A stretch of DNA of 64,000 nt, from the NCBI GenBank assembly GCA_020427005.1, contig JAGQOY010000002.1:1-64000 (forward strand), in the 5' to 3' direction. The stretch comes from Planctomycetales bacterium (GTDB lineage: Bacteria; Planctomycetota; Planctomycetia; Pirellulales; Pirellulaceae). The position numbers and the translations under genes are program-made. Below the pieces are notes generated by a model that saw only the letters and a list, made by a program, of their open reading frames with translations, made no database searches and was not told the DNA's origin. Positions 25,009 through 34,700 of this stretch are shown here, one piece after another; the stretch's first letter is position 1, and each line of letters opens with the position of its first letter.

Positions 25009-25989
25009 TTGGATTGCGGTTTCTTTCCATTCCAGGCCTTCCGAAATCGAACCAGTTGCGTGCAAATTTCCTTCCTGTGTTTGCCGTTGGCGATATTGTT
25101 CGCGATGGGCTGCCAGAGGCTCAGAAGCGGGCACCGCACCAAAGACTTGGCCTCAGCCCGCCAATTTTCCTTGCGCGGAGCGGATGCTCTGCAGCAAAAC
25201 AAATGGAACGATGCCGAAGTGTTGTTTGCCGAAGCGCTGCGTCAAAGCGATGTAGATGAGCGCGCACAATGGGGACAAGCAGAGGTACTTTGGAATCGCG
25301 GCGAAAAGGAAAAAGCCACCGAACACATGCTGAAAGCGGTGGAACTAAGCGGCGAAAATCCAGAATTGCTTGTACGACTTGGGCAAATGTATGCCGAACA
25401 AGGAACCTGGGAGTTGGCACAACAGCAGGCCGATCGAGTTCTAACCTGCCAACGCACGAACGCCGGTGCCTGGGAACTCCGGGGAGACGTTCTTCGGCAA
25501 GGTGGTCAATTGGATCTAGCCATGGACAGCTACCATCGATCGCTGATTTACCGACCTGGAAATCCTCGAGTTCAAATTTCTCTGGCTGAAATCTATCGCT
25601 CTCAAGGCAGACCACAGCGCGCATTAGCAACCCTCGACCACTTGGCAGATCAGCGATCAGGGACGGGGCTTTCTGCCCGCTCGTGGTTACTCAAAGGCCA
25701 GGCGCTGGCAGATCTGGGTGAGTCATCTGAGAGCATGTCGTGTTTGCGCAACGCGGCAATTCTTGCCCAGGACGATGAACCAGAGCTTTTGTTACAAATT
25801 GCAGGTAGTCAGTTTACCCTGGGAGAGTTGGGTGAAGCTCGCATCTGTTTGGGGCGGGTTCTTCGTCACAACCCTCAAAATGACCAAGCCCTGCACTTGC
25901 AAAACCAGTTGGATCAGTCTTTTCACACGATTTCGCAATCGGACAAACTCTCTGCGATTCCAGTCGGATTCGATAAACGGGCCGATTGA
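25009..25989 (+). CDS. TPR-repeat lipoprotein
   Basis: The 326-residue product has an N-terminal hydrophobic stretch ending in FAMGC (Cys about 35), a likely lipoprotein signal, followed by about seven TPR units from residue 50 to 310 (for example WNDAEVLFAEAL near 64, NPELLVRLGQMYAEQG near 115, LDLAMDSYHRSLIYRPGNP near 168). TPR superhelices act as protein-binding scaffolds. The start is TTG at 25009, supported by AAAGGA seven bases upstream; no ATG lies before the lipobox. The partner is unknown. It is followed 106 bp later by a small conserved-looking protein on the same strand. Confidence 0.83.
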   Translation: MDCGFFPFQAFRNRTSCVQISFLCLPLAILFAMGCQRLRSGHRTKDLASARQFSLRGADALQQNKWNDAEVLFAEALRQSDVDERAQWGQAEVLWNRGEKEKATEHMLKAVELSGENPELLVRLGQMYAEQGTWELAQQQADRVLTCQRTNAGAWELRGDVLRQGGQLDLAMDSYHRSLIYRPGNPRVQISLAEIYRSQGRPQRALATLDHLADQRSGTGLSARSWLLKGQALADLGESSESMSCLRNAAILAQDDEPELLLQIAGSQFTLGELGEARICLGRVLRHNPQNDQALHLQNQLDQSFHTISQSDKLSAIPVGFDKRAD

Positions 25990-26095
25990 TATATTTTTAA
26001 ACTTGAATTTTGTTTGCTCAGTAAGAAATCGGGAGCTACGTTTGAGGTGGTCATCATCCAATGGCATCGAATTTCAACAAGCTAGGCTTTGCAAT

Positions 26096-26347
26096 ATGAC
26101 TTCATTAGCGCAGCCCCAAGGGGCACCAGCGGAAGAGCAAGCGGGATTTGTCGATCGCAGATCGAACTCGGTTGGAGCCGATTTTGTCGAGCGACGACAA
26201 TTCGGCAATTCTCATTATGGTTTATCTCCAGACGCGAGAGAGCTGGCCGAGGCTATCGACGCTTACAAGATCCAGCACCGTCGCCGCTACATAACTTTTG
26301 AAGAGATGTTAGCCATAATTCAAACACTTGGTTATTCCAAAGATTGA
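26096..26347 (+). CDS. Small unknown 83-residue protein
   Basis: The ATG at 26096 opens an 83-residue product; the much longer open frame upstream overlaps the TPR gene and is not coding. The N-terminal half is polar and probably disordered (QPQGAPAEEQ). The C-terminal 40 residues (LSPDARELAEAIDAYK, then RRRYITFEEMLAIIQTLGY) look like a compact helical unit. This C-terminal pattern, an aromatic-Thr-Phe-Glu-Glu segment ending in LGY, seems to me typical of small conserved planctomycete proteins, but I cannot give a family name. A terminator follows 24 bases after the stop. Confidence 0.7.
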   Translation: MTSLAQPQGAPAEEQAGFVDRRSNSVGADFVERRQFGNSHYGLSPDARELAEAIDAYKIQHRRRYITFEEMLAIIQTLGYSKD

Positions 26348-26533
26348 TCAGTGAATCCACACGCTGAGACAAAGCGGGCAGCCATGCCGGTCGGCAGGCG
26401 GTCCGCTTTTTTTGTTATGCGATTACCAGTTGATTGGCGAAGCAAAATAATATTGTCGTTCCCGCAGTCTTGTCACCTACGTTCCACTCCAGACGGTTGA
26501 ACAGAAGTCGGATTCTTTCCCAGTTTACGTATT
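26348..26533. other. Intergenic region between small protein gene and hidden gene
   Basis: This region holds the terminator at 26371-26415 and then about 118 bp that should carry the promoter of the TPR-ExbBD operon. I saw no gene in it. Confidence 0.4.
26371..26415 (+). terminator. Rho-independent terminator after the 83-residue protein gene
   Basis: Outer arms aaagcggg and gtccgcttt pair (one G-U), with an inner gccg/cggc dyad, and are followed by seven T. It ends the TPR-lipoprotein and small-protein transcript. Confidence 0.75.
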
Positions 26534-26801
26534 GTGACACGTCCTCACGGCGGCATTACCCACAGTTTGAATCGGGTTAGCCGTGGAATATACCTAAATT
26601 CTGCCCCAACGATTAATTACAGCAATTGAAGTACTCACGGGGCTCGAAAATCGCTATAAGTTCCAGTATTGTGACCATTTTGAGTCCTCCAGCTGGGAAT
26701 TCTATTTCGAAATCTCCGGAGAGGCCTTTCCTTCTCCGCCGATGCCAGCACAGCAAACGCTGCATTTGGTCGAGTCTGTTCTGGGGAAGATAGGAACGTA
26801 A
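26534..26801 (+). pseudogene. Hidden small gene with a frame break, directly before the giant TPR gene
   Basis: Two short frames look like one protein of about 85-90 residues split by a frame change. The first, from GTG at 26534, reads VTRPHGGITHSLNRVSRG then IYLNSAPTINYSN and stops at 26629. The second, open from 26598 to a TAA at 26801, reads TAIEVLTGLENRYKFQY then CDHFESSSWEFYFEISGE and ends HLVESVLGKIGT. The second part has strong protein character but no ATG, GTG or TTG start of its own before a late methionine. The shift needed between 26600 and 26625 is of the same kind (plus one) as in the WecA-like gene. The stop is four bases before the ATG at 26806, the spacing of a coupled operon. 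Function unknown. Confidence 0.5.
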
Positions 26802-26805
26802 CGAA

Positions 26806-29800
26806 ATGTTAAACACTGATTTTCATATGCAAATCGTTGCTGTGCGCGGAATTCGAAATTGGCTGGTTTGTTCGGTTGCATGGCTAGTTTGCATCGGTCA
26901 AGTACATGCCCAAGTCAATCGTGGTGTTCCACCGATTTCGCAATCATCAAATCGACGGGCAATAGCCCATTATTCAGACGCGGCGGCCTTTCAGAACAAC
27001 GGCGCGTACGGTCTGGCGATCGAGGAGTGGGAAAAACTACTGAAAGAGTTTCCCGAGGACCCTTTGGCCAGTAAGGCTTGGCACTATCTCGGAGTTTGCA
27101 ACATTCAGTTGGAGACTCCCAACTACTCGCGTGCGGTCGAGGCCTTTGGGCAGGCATTGAAGGACGACAAGTTGGAGGTGAGAGAGGAGACTCTCATTAC
27201 GCTGTGTTGGTGTCTCTTCAATCAGGCACGTCAAAAGAATTCTGGCACGCTTGGGCAACAGCGTGAACTGGAACAGGTTAAGAGCAAGCTCTCAGATTTT
27301 ATGCGTTCCTACTCCGACGGTGCCTATGTCGATCAAGCGCTTTTCTATCTAGGCGAGGTTGAGTACGCCCTTGGTAATCGTAAGCAGGCCATCGCTCGGT
27401 ATAACCAGTTAGTAGAGTCTGCGGCCTTGGCTAAATCCACGTTGCGCCCGGATGCGTTGCACGCCCTGGGGATCGCATTGGAAGAAGATCAACAATCAGC
27501 TAAAGCGAAGCGGGTATTTCAGCAGTTTATTCAGGAGCAGCCATCGCATCGATTGTTTGCAGAGGTTCGGTTGAGGCTGGCTGATAACCTATTGCGCGAA
27601 GGACAGGTGGAAGAAGCGGAAAAGATATTTTTGGATGTATCGGCGCAGCCTGACAATGCTTTGACGGACTATGCCCTATTGCGACTCGGATTTGTGCAAA
27701 ATCAACGAGGGAATTTGACAGCGGCACAAAAAACCTATTTGGACCTGATGAAGCGATTCCCGGATTCGAAACATGCGACGACTGCAGCTCTGGCAGTCGG
27801 GCAGAATCTGTTTCAAGAGGGAAATTATGATGAAGCTGTGGAGCAACTACGGCCGGTGATTGCCAAGCAGGACGAACAGGCCGCCGAAGCCGCCCATTGG
27901 TTGGCCACAGCATTGCTCAGGCAACAAAAGCCAAACGATGCTATTAAACTCTTGCAGGATGTGCTGACCTGGGCCAAGGACTCGAGTAGCGCGGATAGTC
28001 TAAAAATGGATTACGCCGATGCGTTATATTTGAATCCTGAACAACTAGAGAAATCGCAATCCTTATATCAAGAAATTGCAGAGAAAAGTTCTGATCCCGA
28101 TTTGTCGTCACGAGCAACCTACAATGTCGCATTTGCTGCTCTGCAACTGGCTCGTCCCGCAGATGCGCAAAAGTGGGCAGAGATTTTTCTGAAGAAATAC
28201 CCCGAGAACCCTCTTCGCAACGATGTGGCGTATGTGGCGGCTGAGGCCTTACTCCAACAGGGCGAACACGATGCGGCTGCAAAGGCATTTCAAAAGCTCT
28301 TAGCTGTAGATAGAAAGAATGTAGCGGCAAGTATTTGGGTTGTCCGTCAGGCCATGGCTTTGTATTTGGCAGGAAAATACGAGTCCACGCTTCAGGTCTT
28401 GGCCGATGGAGAAGCAACCTTTAACGAGGATCGCGTTCGTGCTGAGGCGCTCTATTTACGGGGCGCAAGTCATTTGTACCTCGATCGATTGACAGACGCC
28501 GTTAGGGAATTGTCCTTAAGTTATCAGACCGACAACGAATGGGGCTCCTCAGACGAAGTCCTGATGCTATTGGCCGAAGCTCAGCAGCGGAATAAAGATT
28601 TGGATGGTGCTCGCAAGACGCTCAATCGCCTACTTGAGAATCATCCCAATTCGAGATTGAAATCCCAAGCAGAATACAAGCTAGGCCAACTCTCAGCAGC
28701 GTTGGAGGATTTCGATGGAGCAATCGAACGGTATAGTGCAATTCTCAGAGACGCCAACGGTAGGCCATACCATCAGTACGCAAGCTATGGAATTGCATGG
28801 TGTGAAATGCAACGAGAGAATTACGAACGTGCTCTACCCAGGTTGCGCGAAGTGCTGCGAAGTTCCACGGAAGATGCTGTTTCGGCTGACGCTCGGTTGG
28901 CTGAAGGAGTATGTCTACGGAAATTGGGAAAGCTTGATGATGCTCGAAGTTCTCTAGAAGACTATGTGGCAAGAGAGACCGGTCCAACTCTGGCCAACGG
29001 GCTGTATGAATTAGGTCTTTGTCTCACTCAACAAGGCGAATACGTAGCCGCTTCCAAAGTATTGCAGCGAGTCGTAAATGAATTTCCGCAACACACGTCT
29101 ATGGACAAAATCCTCTATGAATTGGCGTGGAATTATCAAGAGCAGTCCGATGTGACTGAAGCTAGTAAGTACTTCGAGCGACTTGCCAAACAGTTTCCTC
29201 AGAGTGAGCTGGCGGCGGAATCGATTTATATGGTCGCTCAACAAAAGTATGCCACAGAAGATTTTACTGGAGCCGTACCGCTCTATGTCCAAGTAATCGA
29301 AACGCACCCGACACAGGAGTTGCTAGAGAAAGCTCATTACAAGTTGGGGTGGAGTTTTTACCAATTAGGCAAATATGACGAATCTGCCAGTCAATTTTCC
29401 AAGCAGCTCTCCTCCAATCCAACGGGGCCGCTAGCCATTGATGCTCAATTCATGCAGGCTGAATGCATGTTCAAGCAGAGACTATATGCGAGTGCCTTGG
29501 ATAGGTATCGGCTAGTAAGGAATTCACTAGAGACACTACCTCCCAGCCAGTTAAACGAGATAGCTGAACAGGTACAGGCTCTGATTTATCTGCACGGAGG
29601 GCAGTGTCTGCGCGAGCAGGAAAATTGGGAAGAGTGTGCGAAATGGCTGGAGGTCGTTCTGAAAAAATATCCGGAAAGCAGCTACCTTCCCACTGCCATC
29701 TATGAGCTGGCGTTTTGTCGGCAAAACCAAGGGCAGTTAACCGATGCACTACGACTCTACGCTGATGTGGCAGAAAAATACCGAACCGAAGTTGCAGCTA

Positions 29801-30114
29801 GGGCGAGGTTTATGATGGGTGAAGTCTATTTCTCGCAACGGGATTTTGCGAAGGCAATACCGGAGTTTCAGCGCGTTATGTACGGCTTTGGGGGAGAGCG
29901 TGCGACTGAGGATATTCGCAACTGGCAGGCCAAAAGTGCATTCGAAGCAGCTCGTTGCAGTGAAGTTCTCATCGAGGGGTTGAATGGGCCTTCTCGCGCA
30001 AAAGTTGTCGAGACTGCCGTCGATTTCTATGAATTTATAGTAAAAAAACATGCATCTCATGAGCTGGCATCCCAAGCTCAAGCTCGTCTAGGCGAATTGC
30101 AAAAGTTGCGGTAA
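26806..30114 (+). CDS. Very large exported TPR protein
   Basis: The 1102-residue protein has an N-terminal signal peptide ending near VHAQ (residue 36) and then about 25 tetratricopeptide units to the end. Examples are AIEEWEKLLKEFPEDPLA near 66, AKRVFQQFIQEQPSHRLF near 235 and KAIPEFQRVMYGFGGE near 1010. Many units follow the long form seen in YbgF/CpoB, BamD and Tol-associated proteins. It is the first intact gene of a plus-strand group with ExbB, ExbD and a toroid-domain membrane protein. AGGAA lies nine bases before the ATG. It probably works as a periplasmic scaffold for an ExbBD-driven envelope machine; that is inference from context. There are no catalytic motifs. Confidence 0.88.
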   Translation: MLNTDFHMQIVAVRGIRNWLVCSVAWLVCIGQVHAQVNRGVPPISQSSNRRAIAHYSDAAAFQNNGAYGLAIEEWEKLLKEFPEDPLASKAWHYLGVCNIQLETPNYSRAVEAFGQALKDDKLEVREETLITLCWCLFNQARQKNSGTLGQQRELEQVKSKLSDFMRSYSDGAYVDQALFYLGEVEYALGNRKQAIARYNQLVESAALAKSTLRPDALHALGIALEEDQQSAKAKRVFQQFIQEQPSHRLFAEVRLRLADNLLREGQVEEAEKIFLDVSAQPDNALTDYALLRLGFVQNQRGNLTAAQKTYLDLMKRFPDSKHATTAALAVGQNLFQEGNYDEAVEQLRPVIAKQDEQAAEAAHWLATALLRQQKPNDAIKLLQDVLTWAKDSSSADSLKMDYADALYLNPEQLEKSQSLYQEIAEKSSDPDLSSRATYNVAFAALQLARPADAQKWAEIFLKKYPENPLRNDVAYVAAEALLQQGEHDAAAKAFQKLLAVDRKNVAASIWVVRQAMALYLAGKYESTLQVLADGEATFNEDRVRAEALYLRGASHLYLDRLTDAVRELSLSYQTDNEWGSSDEVLMLLAEAQQRNKDLDGARKTLNRLLENHPNSRLKSQAEYKLGQLSAALEDFDGAIERYSAILRDANGRPYHQYASYGIAWCEMQRENYERALPRLREVLRSSTEDAVSADARLAEGVCLRKLGKLDDARSSLEDYVARETGPTLANGLYELGLCLTQQGEYVAASKVLQRVVNEFPQHTSMDKILYELAWNYQEQSDVTEASKYFERLAKQFPQSELAAESIYMVAQQKYATEDFTGAVPLYVQVIETHPTQELLEKAHYKLGWSFYQLGKYDESASQFSKQLSSNPTGPLAIDAQFMQAECMFKQRLYASALDRYRLVRNSLETLPPSQLNEIAEQVQALIYLHGGQCLREQENWEECAKWLEVVLKKYPESSYLPTAIYELAFCRQNQGQLTDALRLYADVAEKYRTEVAARARFMMGEVYFSQRDFAKAIPEFQRVMYGFGGERATEDIRNWQAKSAFEAARCSEVLIEGLNGPSRAKVVETAVDFYEFIVKKHASHELASQAQARLGELQKLR

Positions 30115-30339
30115 TTGAGCTGTGCTTCGGCAAATACGATGCATTCAGACTTCTTGGCCCAATTGTCCATTAACGGCCAGCAATTGGCGGTGAACTCACC
30201 AAAGGAAGGCATTTTGACATTGGTTGGACAGCAATTCTCTTTACCCAGTCTCTTTGAATACACGTTCGAGTGGAAAAGTTAATGGTTGACGTGTACAAAT
30301 AGATGTGAAAACTGAGTTTCTGGAACGACCTTCCCAAGT

Positions 30340-31329
30340 ATGCACATGAAGCTATTTTGGAAAAAAAAGTGCGGTGATCTTCTTATGGGCAACGAATGGG
30401 TTGGTTTCAACTGGGGGCTGAAGTGGGGAATGACGGTTGGCTTGTTGTTCGCCACCTCATTCTGCTGTCTTGCTCAAGAGCCAGCTGCTGGGATTTCTCA
30501 AGATGAATTGCAGCGTTTGGCCTCCGAAGCTGCCGCTGGACAGATTTCATCTGGTTCACCGACAAGCCTACCGGCCACGCTCAGTTTCTTTGCGTTGCTT
30601 CGGCAGGGCGGCTGGCTGATGGTTCCGTTGGCTGCAATGAGCCTTCTAGTATTAGCGGTTGCACTTGAACGATTTGTTGCTTTACGTCGAGCCAAGTTAT
30701 TTCCGCGGGGGCTGCGGCGTGAAATTCGACGTATGAGCGAAGAATCCGATCCGATCGATCCGCTACCACTATTCGTAGCGGCCGAAAAGTATCCAAGTTC
30801 AGCCTCGCGCGTCCTCAAGGATATGTTAGTAAAGACGGGACGTCCAATTACTGAAGCGGAGAATCAAATCTCAGCTTCAGTCCAGTGTGAAGCGGATAGA
30901 TTGTATGGAAACGTTCGTTGGCTGGGGTTAGCGGCAAGTATTTCTCCCCTTATCGGTTTATTGGGCACCGTGTGGGGAATGATCCTGGCGTTTTACAATA
31001 CGACACATCTTGGGGCAGGCAAGAACAAAGCCGAATTCTTGGCTGAAGGTATCTATGTTGCTTTAGTGACTACATTGGTTGGTTTAGCAGTCGCAATACC
31101 GGCCGCAATTTTTGCCCACTATTTCGAAGGTCAAATCACCAAGATGTTGTCGAAGATCGAAGGCGAGTTAAAGGGCTTGGTTCCCCGCTTTGAAGCCTTG
31201 GAAGGAAGGGTGCGCTACGATATGCACTCTCGCGGAGTATCGACACGCAGTGTCGAACGAAGCGATTTACAAAAATCTAACATGTCCGCACCGGCCATGT
31301 TAGGTCAGCAGCCTCGTTCATCGGTATAG
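30340..31329 (+). CDS. ExbB/TolQ/MotA-family proton-channel protein
   Basis: This 329-residue protein has an N-terminal hydrophobic signal-like segment (GMTVGLLFATSFCC), a Gln/Ala/Ser linker, then the ExbB core. The core has one membrane helix near 92-115 (WLMVPLAAMSLLVLAVALERF), a cytoplasmic loop, and two further helices: ASISPLIGLLGTVWGMILAF near 200-220 and GIYVALVTTLVGLAVAIPAAI near 235-255. The TxxG/LGTVWGM pattern is diagnostic. ExbB/TolQ pentamers with ExbD convert proton motive force into movement of a periplasmic partner. The extra N-terminal exported segment of about 60 residues is common in ExbB homologues of non-proteobacteria. ExbD begins 23 bp later. ATG at 30346 and 30385 are alternative starts. 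Confidence 0.92.
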   Translation: MHMKLFWKKKCGDLLMGNEWVGFNWGLKWGMTVGLLFATSFCCLAQEPAAGISQDELQRLASEAAAGQISSGSPTSLPATLSFFALLRQGGWLMVPLAAMSLLVLAVALERFVALRRAKLFPRGLRREIRRMSEESDPIDPLPLFVAAEKYPSSASRVLKDMLVKTGRPITEAENQISASVQCEADRLYGNVRWLGLAASISPLIGLLGTVWGMILAFYNTTHLGAGKNKAEFLAEGIYVALVTTLVGLAVAIPAAIFAHYFEGQITKMLSKIEGELKGLVPRFEALEGRVRYDMHSRGVSTRSVERSDLQKSNMSAPAMLGQQPRSSV

Positions 31330-31352
31330 CTCTTGTTTCGGAGGCTGCTCTT

Positions 31353-31784
31353 TTGAGTAGTGGTCTCATGGTTGTAAAACTCAATCGTGGCCGAGTCCTA
31401 GGAGCACTGAGCATGACGCCTCTTATAGATGTCGTGTTCTTGTTGCTAATTTTCTTTCTGGTGGCCTCACGACTAAGCCAGGAAGATGGAGAATTGGATG
31501 TTCCCTTACCCACGGCGGCCAACGCGATGCCGATGACCGCTGTACCTCAAGAGTTGATCGTGAACATAGATCGTCAGGGGCATTTGATATTGGACGGAAA
31601 ACAAACTGGCCTCACGAGCTTTGAGAAACAATTGAAGGATTCCATGGTAAATAACCCGCTGGGATTTTCCGTGTTGATTCGTGCCGACCGGAACGTTCCC
31701 TTGCAGGCTCCCGTCGATGTCATGGACATTTGTCTAAAATGTGGCGCTAGTTATTCTCTCTCCATCGACAATGATGCATCTTAG
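31353..31784 (+). CDS. ExbD/TolR-family protein
   Basis: The 143-residue product has one membrane helix near residues 22-44 with MTPLIDVVFLLLIFFLVAS, including the conserved channel aspartate (PLID). The periplasmic C-terminal part follows, ending in the usual VLIRADRNVPLQAPVDVMD segment (RADRNVPLQAPV). Size is typical for ExbD/TolR. The start is TTG at 31353, supported by GGAGG at 31340-31344; ATG at 31368 is an alternative. It forms the stator with the ExbB protein upstream and is followed 11 bp later by the toroid-domain membrane protein, the probable energised partner. Confidence 0.93.
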   Translation: MSSGLMVVKLNRGRVLGALSMTPLIDVVFLLLIFFLVASRLSQEDGELDVPLPTAANAMPMTAVPQELIVNIDRQGHLILDGKQTGLTSFEKQLKDSMVNNPLGFSVLIRADRNVPLQAPVDVMDICLKCGASYSLSIDNDAS

Positions 31785-31795
31785 TAAATATTGCT

Positions 31796-34700
31796 GTGGA
31801 TGAACCAGTAATTCACTACCGGCACCTTACTGAACTCGCAGGTATTAGGCCTGCAGAGAGCGAGGATCGTGCGTATTGGCCCTTGAACGTAACGTTGGTT
31901 TTGCTTACCGCTACGATTATCGGAATTGCCTTTTATTTCCTGGATCGAAATGATACCAGGTTGAGTCACAATCCTTGGACGTACTTGTTCGTAACCCCCG
32001 TCGCTATGTTGTTGATCTCGACGGTGCTGGGTAGCTTAGTTAGTCGGGTTGTTGAAAAATCCATGCAGGTAGCGTTCCTGCTGAGCGTACTGGTGCACTT
32101 AGTACTTCTCGTGTGTGCCGTAAACATAGTGATCATATCACGAATGTGGTCGGATGTATTTGAGTCGATTGCTGAACAGCGTAAACAGTTGCAGCGCGAA
32201 AGTACGAATCTACATCAGTATTTCCGACTATCTACAACGCGTACTGACGGCCAACAGCCCGACTATCTCAGTCACGTTGTTACACAGCACCAACCCACGG
32301 ATATCAAAGATCCAAGCGAATCAGCTTTGCGGCTTGCGCGGAGTGAACAAGCCGAGTTGACCAGTCCAGATCCGGAATTACAACCCTCCGTGAGTCAACA
32401 CTTGGTGAGGAAGAAAGAACCGGTTGCCTCCATGGTAGTCAATGTGCCAGAGGCAGCACATTTATCTCGTAGTACAAGCGAATTTCGCATTGAAGCACCC
32501 CAGGTGCAAACCTTGAGCCTGGATGTACTACTGACTGAGCAAGACCCACGGGAGGTGCAGCCCAGTAAAGCAGACATCAATGGACATGAATTAAGTACCG
32601 ATCTCTCGTACCTCGAATTGCCTAAACTTCCTGAGGATTCGATAGTGAAATCTCGCCCGGAAGTTGAGCGCGCGATGCCCCAGCAACCAATTCAATTTCC
32701 AACAAATCAACCGATACACTCAACAATTCCAAAAGATAGTCTGCAGTTTTCAATCCATTCTACGGTGCCAGATGTCCCCGAACCTTCTCGGGAGCAGCCC
32801 GTTATCGAATCCCTGCGGCCGCGGGACGATTCAGTGCGTTCCAACAACCAGCAACCGATGTCTGTCCTGTCGACGTCTGAACCTGCGCTAGTCCCCGAAT
32901 TCCAGCCATCCCTGGCCAGAGAAGCTAGCCAGCGAAAACTCTTGGACTTGCCAATGTCGGCCAGTTGGTCCAAACCAACGACCAGCACGCCCCTGCGCAG
33001 TGTAGGTGGGCGAGAGGGAGATGCCCCAAAATTGTCGTCGCCAACAATCAGCAGCGAGGCATTGCAAGTTCAAGGGGAGTTTCTGCAACCGGCGGTAGAA
33101 CCTCGTGCAGTTGTTGATGTCGCCAATCGTATGCGCGGTTCTCCAGGCCAGTCAGATGATTCGCAAATGTTGCGTAGTCCATTGTGGCTCGATTCAGTAG
33201 TTCAGGACCTTGGTTCATCCAACCTACCGTCAAGTGCAGTCAAGCGCGCAGAGGGAGTGGGGCCGGCCGCCCGGGAAGATGTGGCCGATTTGCAAAGCGC
33301 AGACTTGGATCTTGAATCGAGAAATGCTCGCCCGTTGCCTTCGTCTTTGTCGCGACCTACCAACATGCTGGCTACTGACCAGCAAGCGGGTGACGGAGGC
33401 GAACTCCAATCAACAGACTTGATCGGGCAGCTTCGATCCAAGGAAAGCTCAGCCGCTTTGAAACGCGGTAGCCGAGAAACGAACCCTAGCGGCGCGCAAA
33501 GTGGATCTAGGAGCGCTCAAGTTCGACCGAGAAATGAGTCTACGGAGCTCGGAGCGAGAAGTAGCTTGAACAACCCAGAGTTTGAATCGGCGAGGCACTC
33601 AAGTACCTCCAATCTACTGCAAATTCCTGCACCGCCAGGACTCGGAGGTTTCTCTACAGTTCCAAGCAGCGCAACGGACCTCCTGGCTGCCAGAAGTCCT
33701 CGCGAGGTGCCAAACGCTAATAATGATCTGCTATCCCAACGATTTGCTCGAGCCGATACGGGAGGACCGATGGCACCTGGTGCCACGATCGATATTCCTC
33801 GACCTGCCTTTCAGCAGCGAGTAGAAAGGCTGCAGAATCCTCAGCCCGTGGATTCGATGCGTGTTGAACCGCAGACGGAAGCCGCAATCGAGCGAGGATT
33901 GGCGTTCTTGGCCAAGACACAACGCGACGATGGAGCCTGGCGCCTACAGGATTACGATAGCGATGTCTTGATGCGCAGCGACACCGCTGCGACCGGGCTT
34001 GCTCTGTTGGCATTCCAGGGCGCAGGTTACACGCATAGGCAATTCAAATACGCGGACAACGTCAAACGGGGTTTGCGTTTTTTGCTCAAGCATCAAACTG
34101 TCGCCGGTGATCTTTATATTCGCCAAGATCCTGCCAGTGACCAAAACGCTTGGCTCTACTCGCATGCCATCGCAGCACTGGCTTTGTGTGAAGCCTATGG
34201 AATGACACAGGATCCCGAATTGCGGACTGCTGCCCAAAGGGCTGTCGATTTTATGGTGGCCAGTCAAGATCCTGAGCGTGGTGGATGGCGATATCGCCCT
34301 GGTAGCGGTTCAGATACAAGCGTAACTGGATGGTTCATGATGGCATGTCAGAGTGGCAGACTGGCGGGCCTAGAGATCCCGGATAGTCTGGTGCAGAACA
34401 TTGAAAGGTTTCTAGCAGAAGGACAGGTTTCTAATCAGCAACCATTTTTATATCGCTACAATCCTTTTGCCGCAGATACGCCACAACAACGACATGGACT
34501 TCAGCCGACGCCAGTCATGACGAGTGTTGGTCTACTCATGAGGCTTTACACGGGATGGAACCGGGATTCTGAATCAATGCGGAAAGGGGCAGACATATTG
34601 CTAAAGTACCCTCCCGAACCGGGTACACCAACGAATTCAAAACGTGATACCTATTACTGGTATTACGCAACTCAAGTTATGTTTCACATGCAAGGAGACC

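Noticed and set aside
25718..26095. Upstream extension of the 83-residue protein frame
   Set aside because: It overlaps the TPR gene end, and its residues look random; the ATG at 26096 starts the conserved-looking part.
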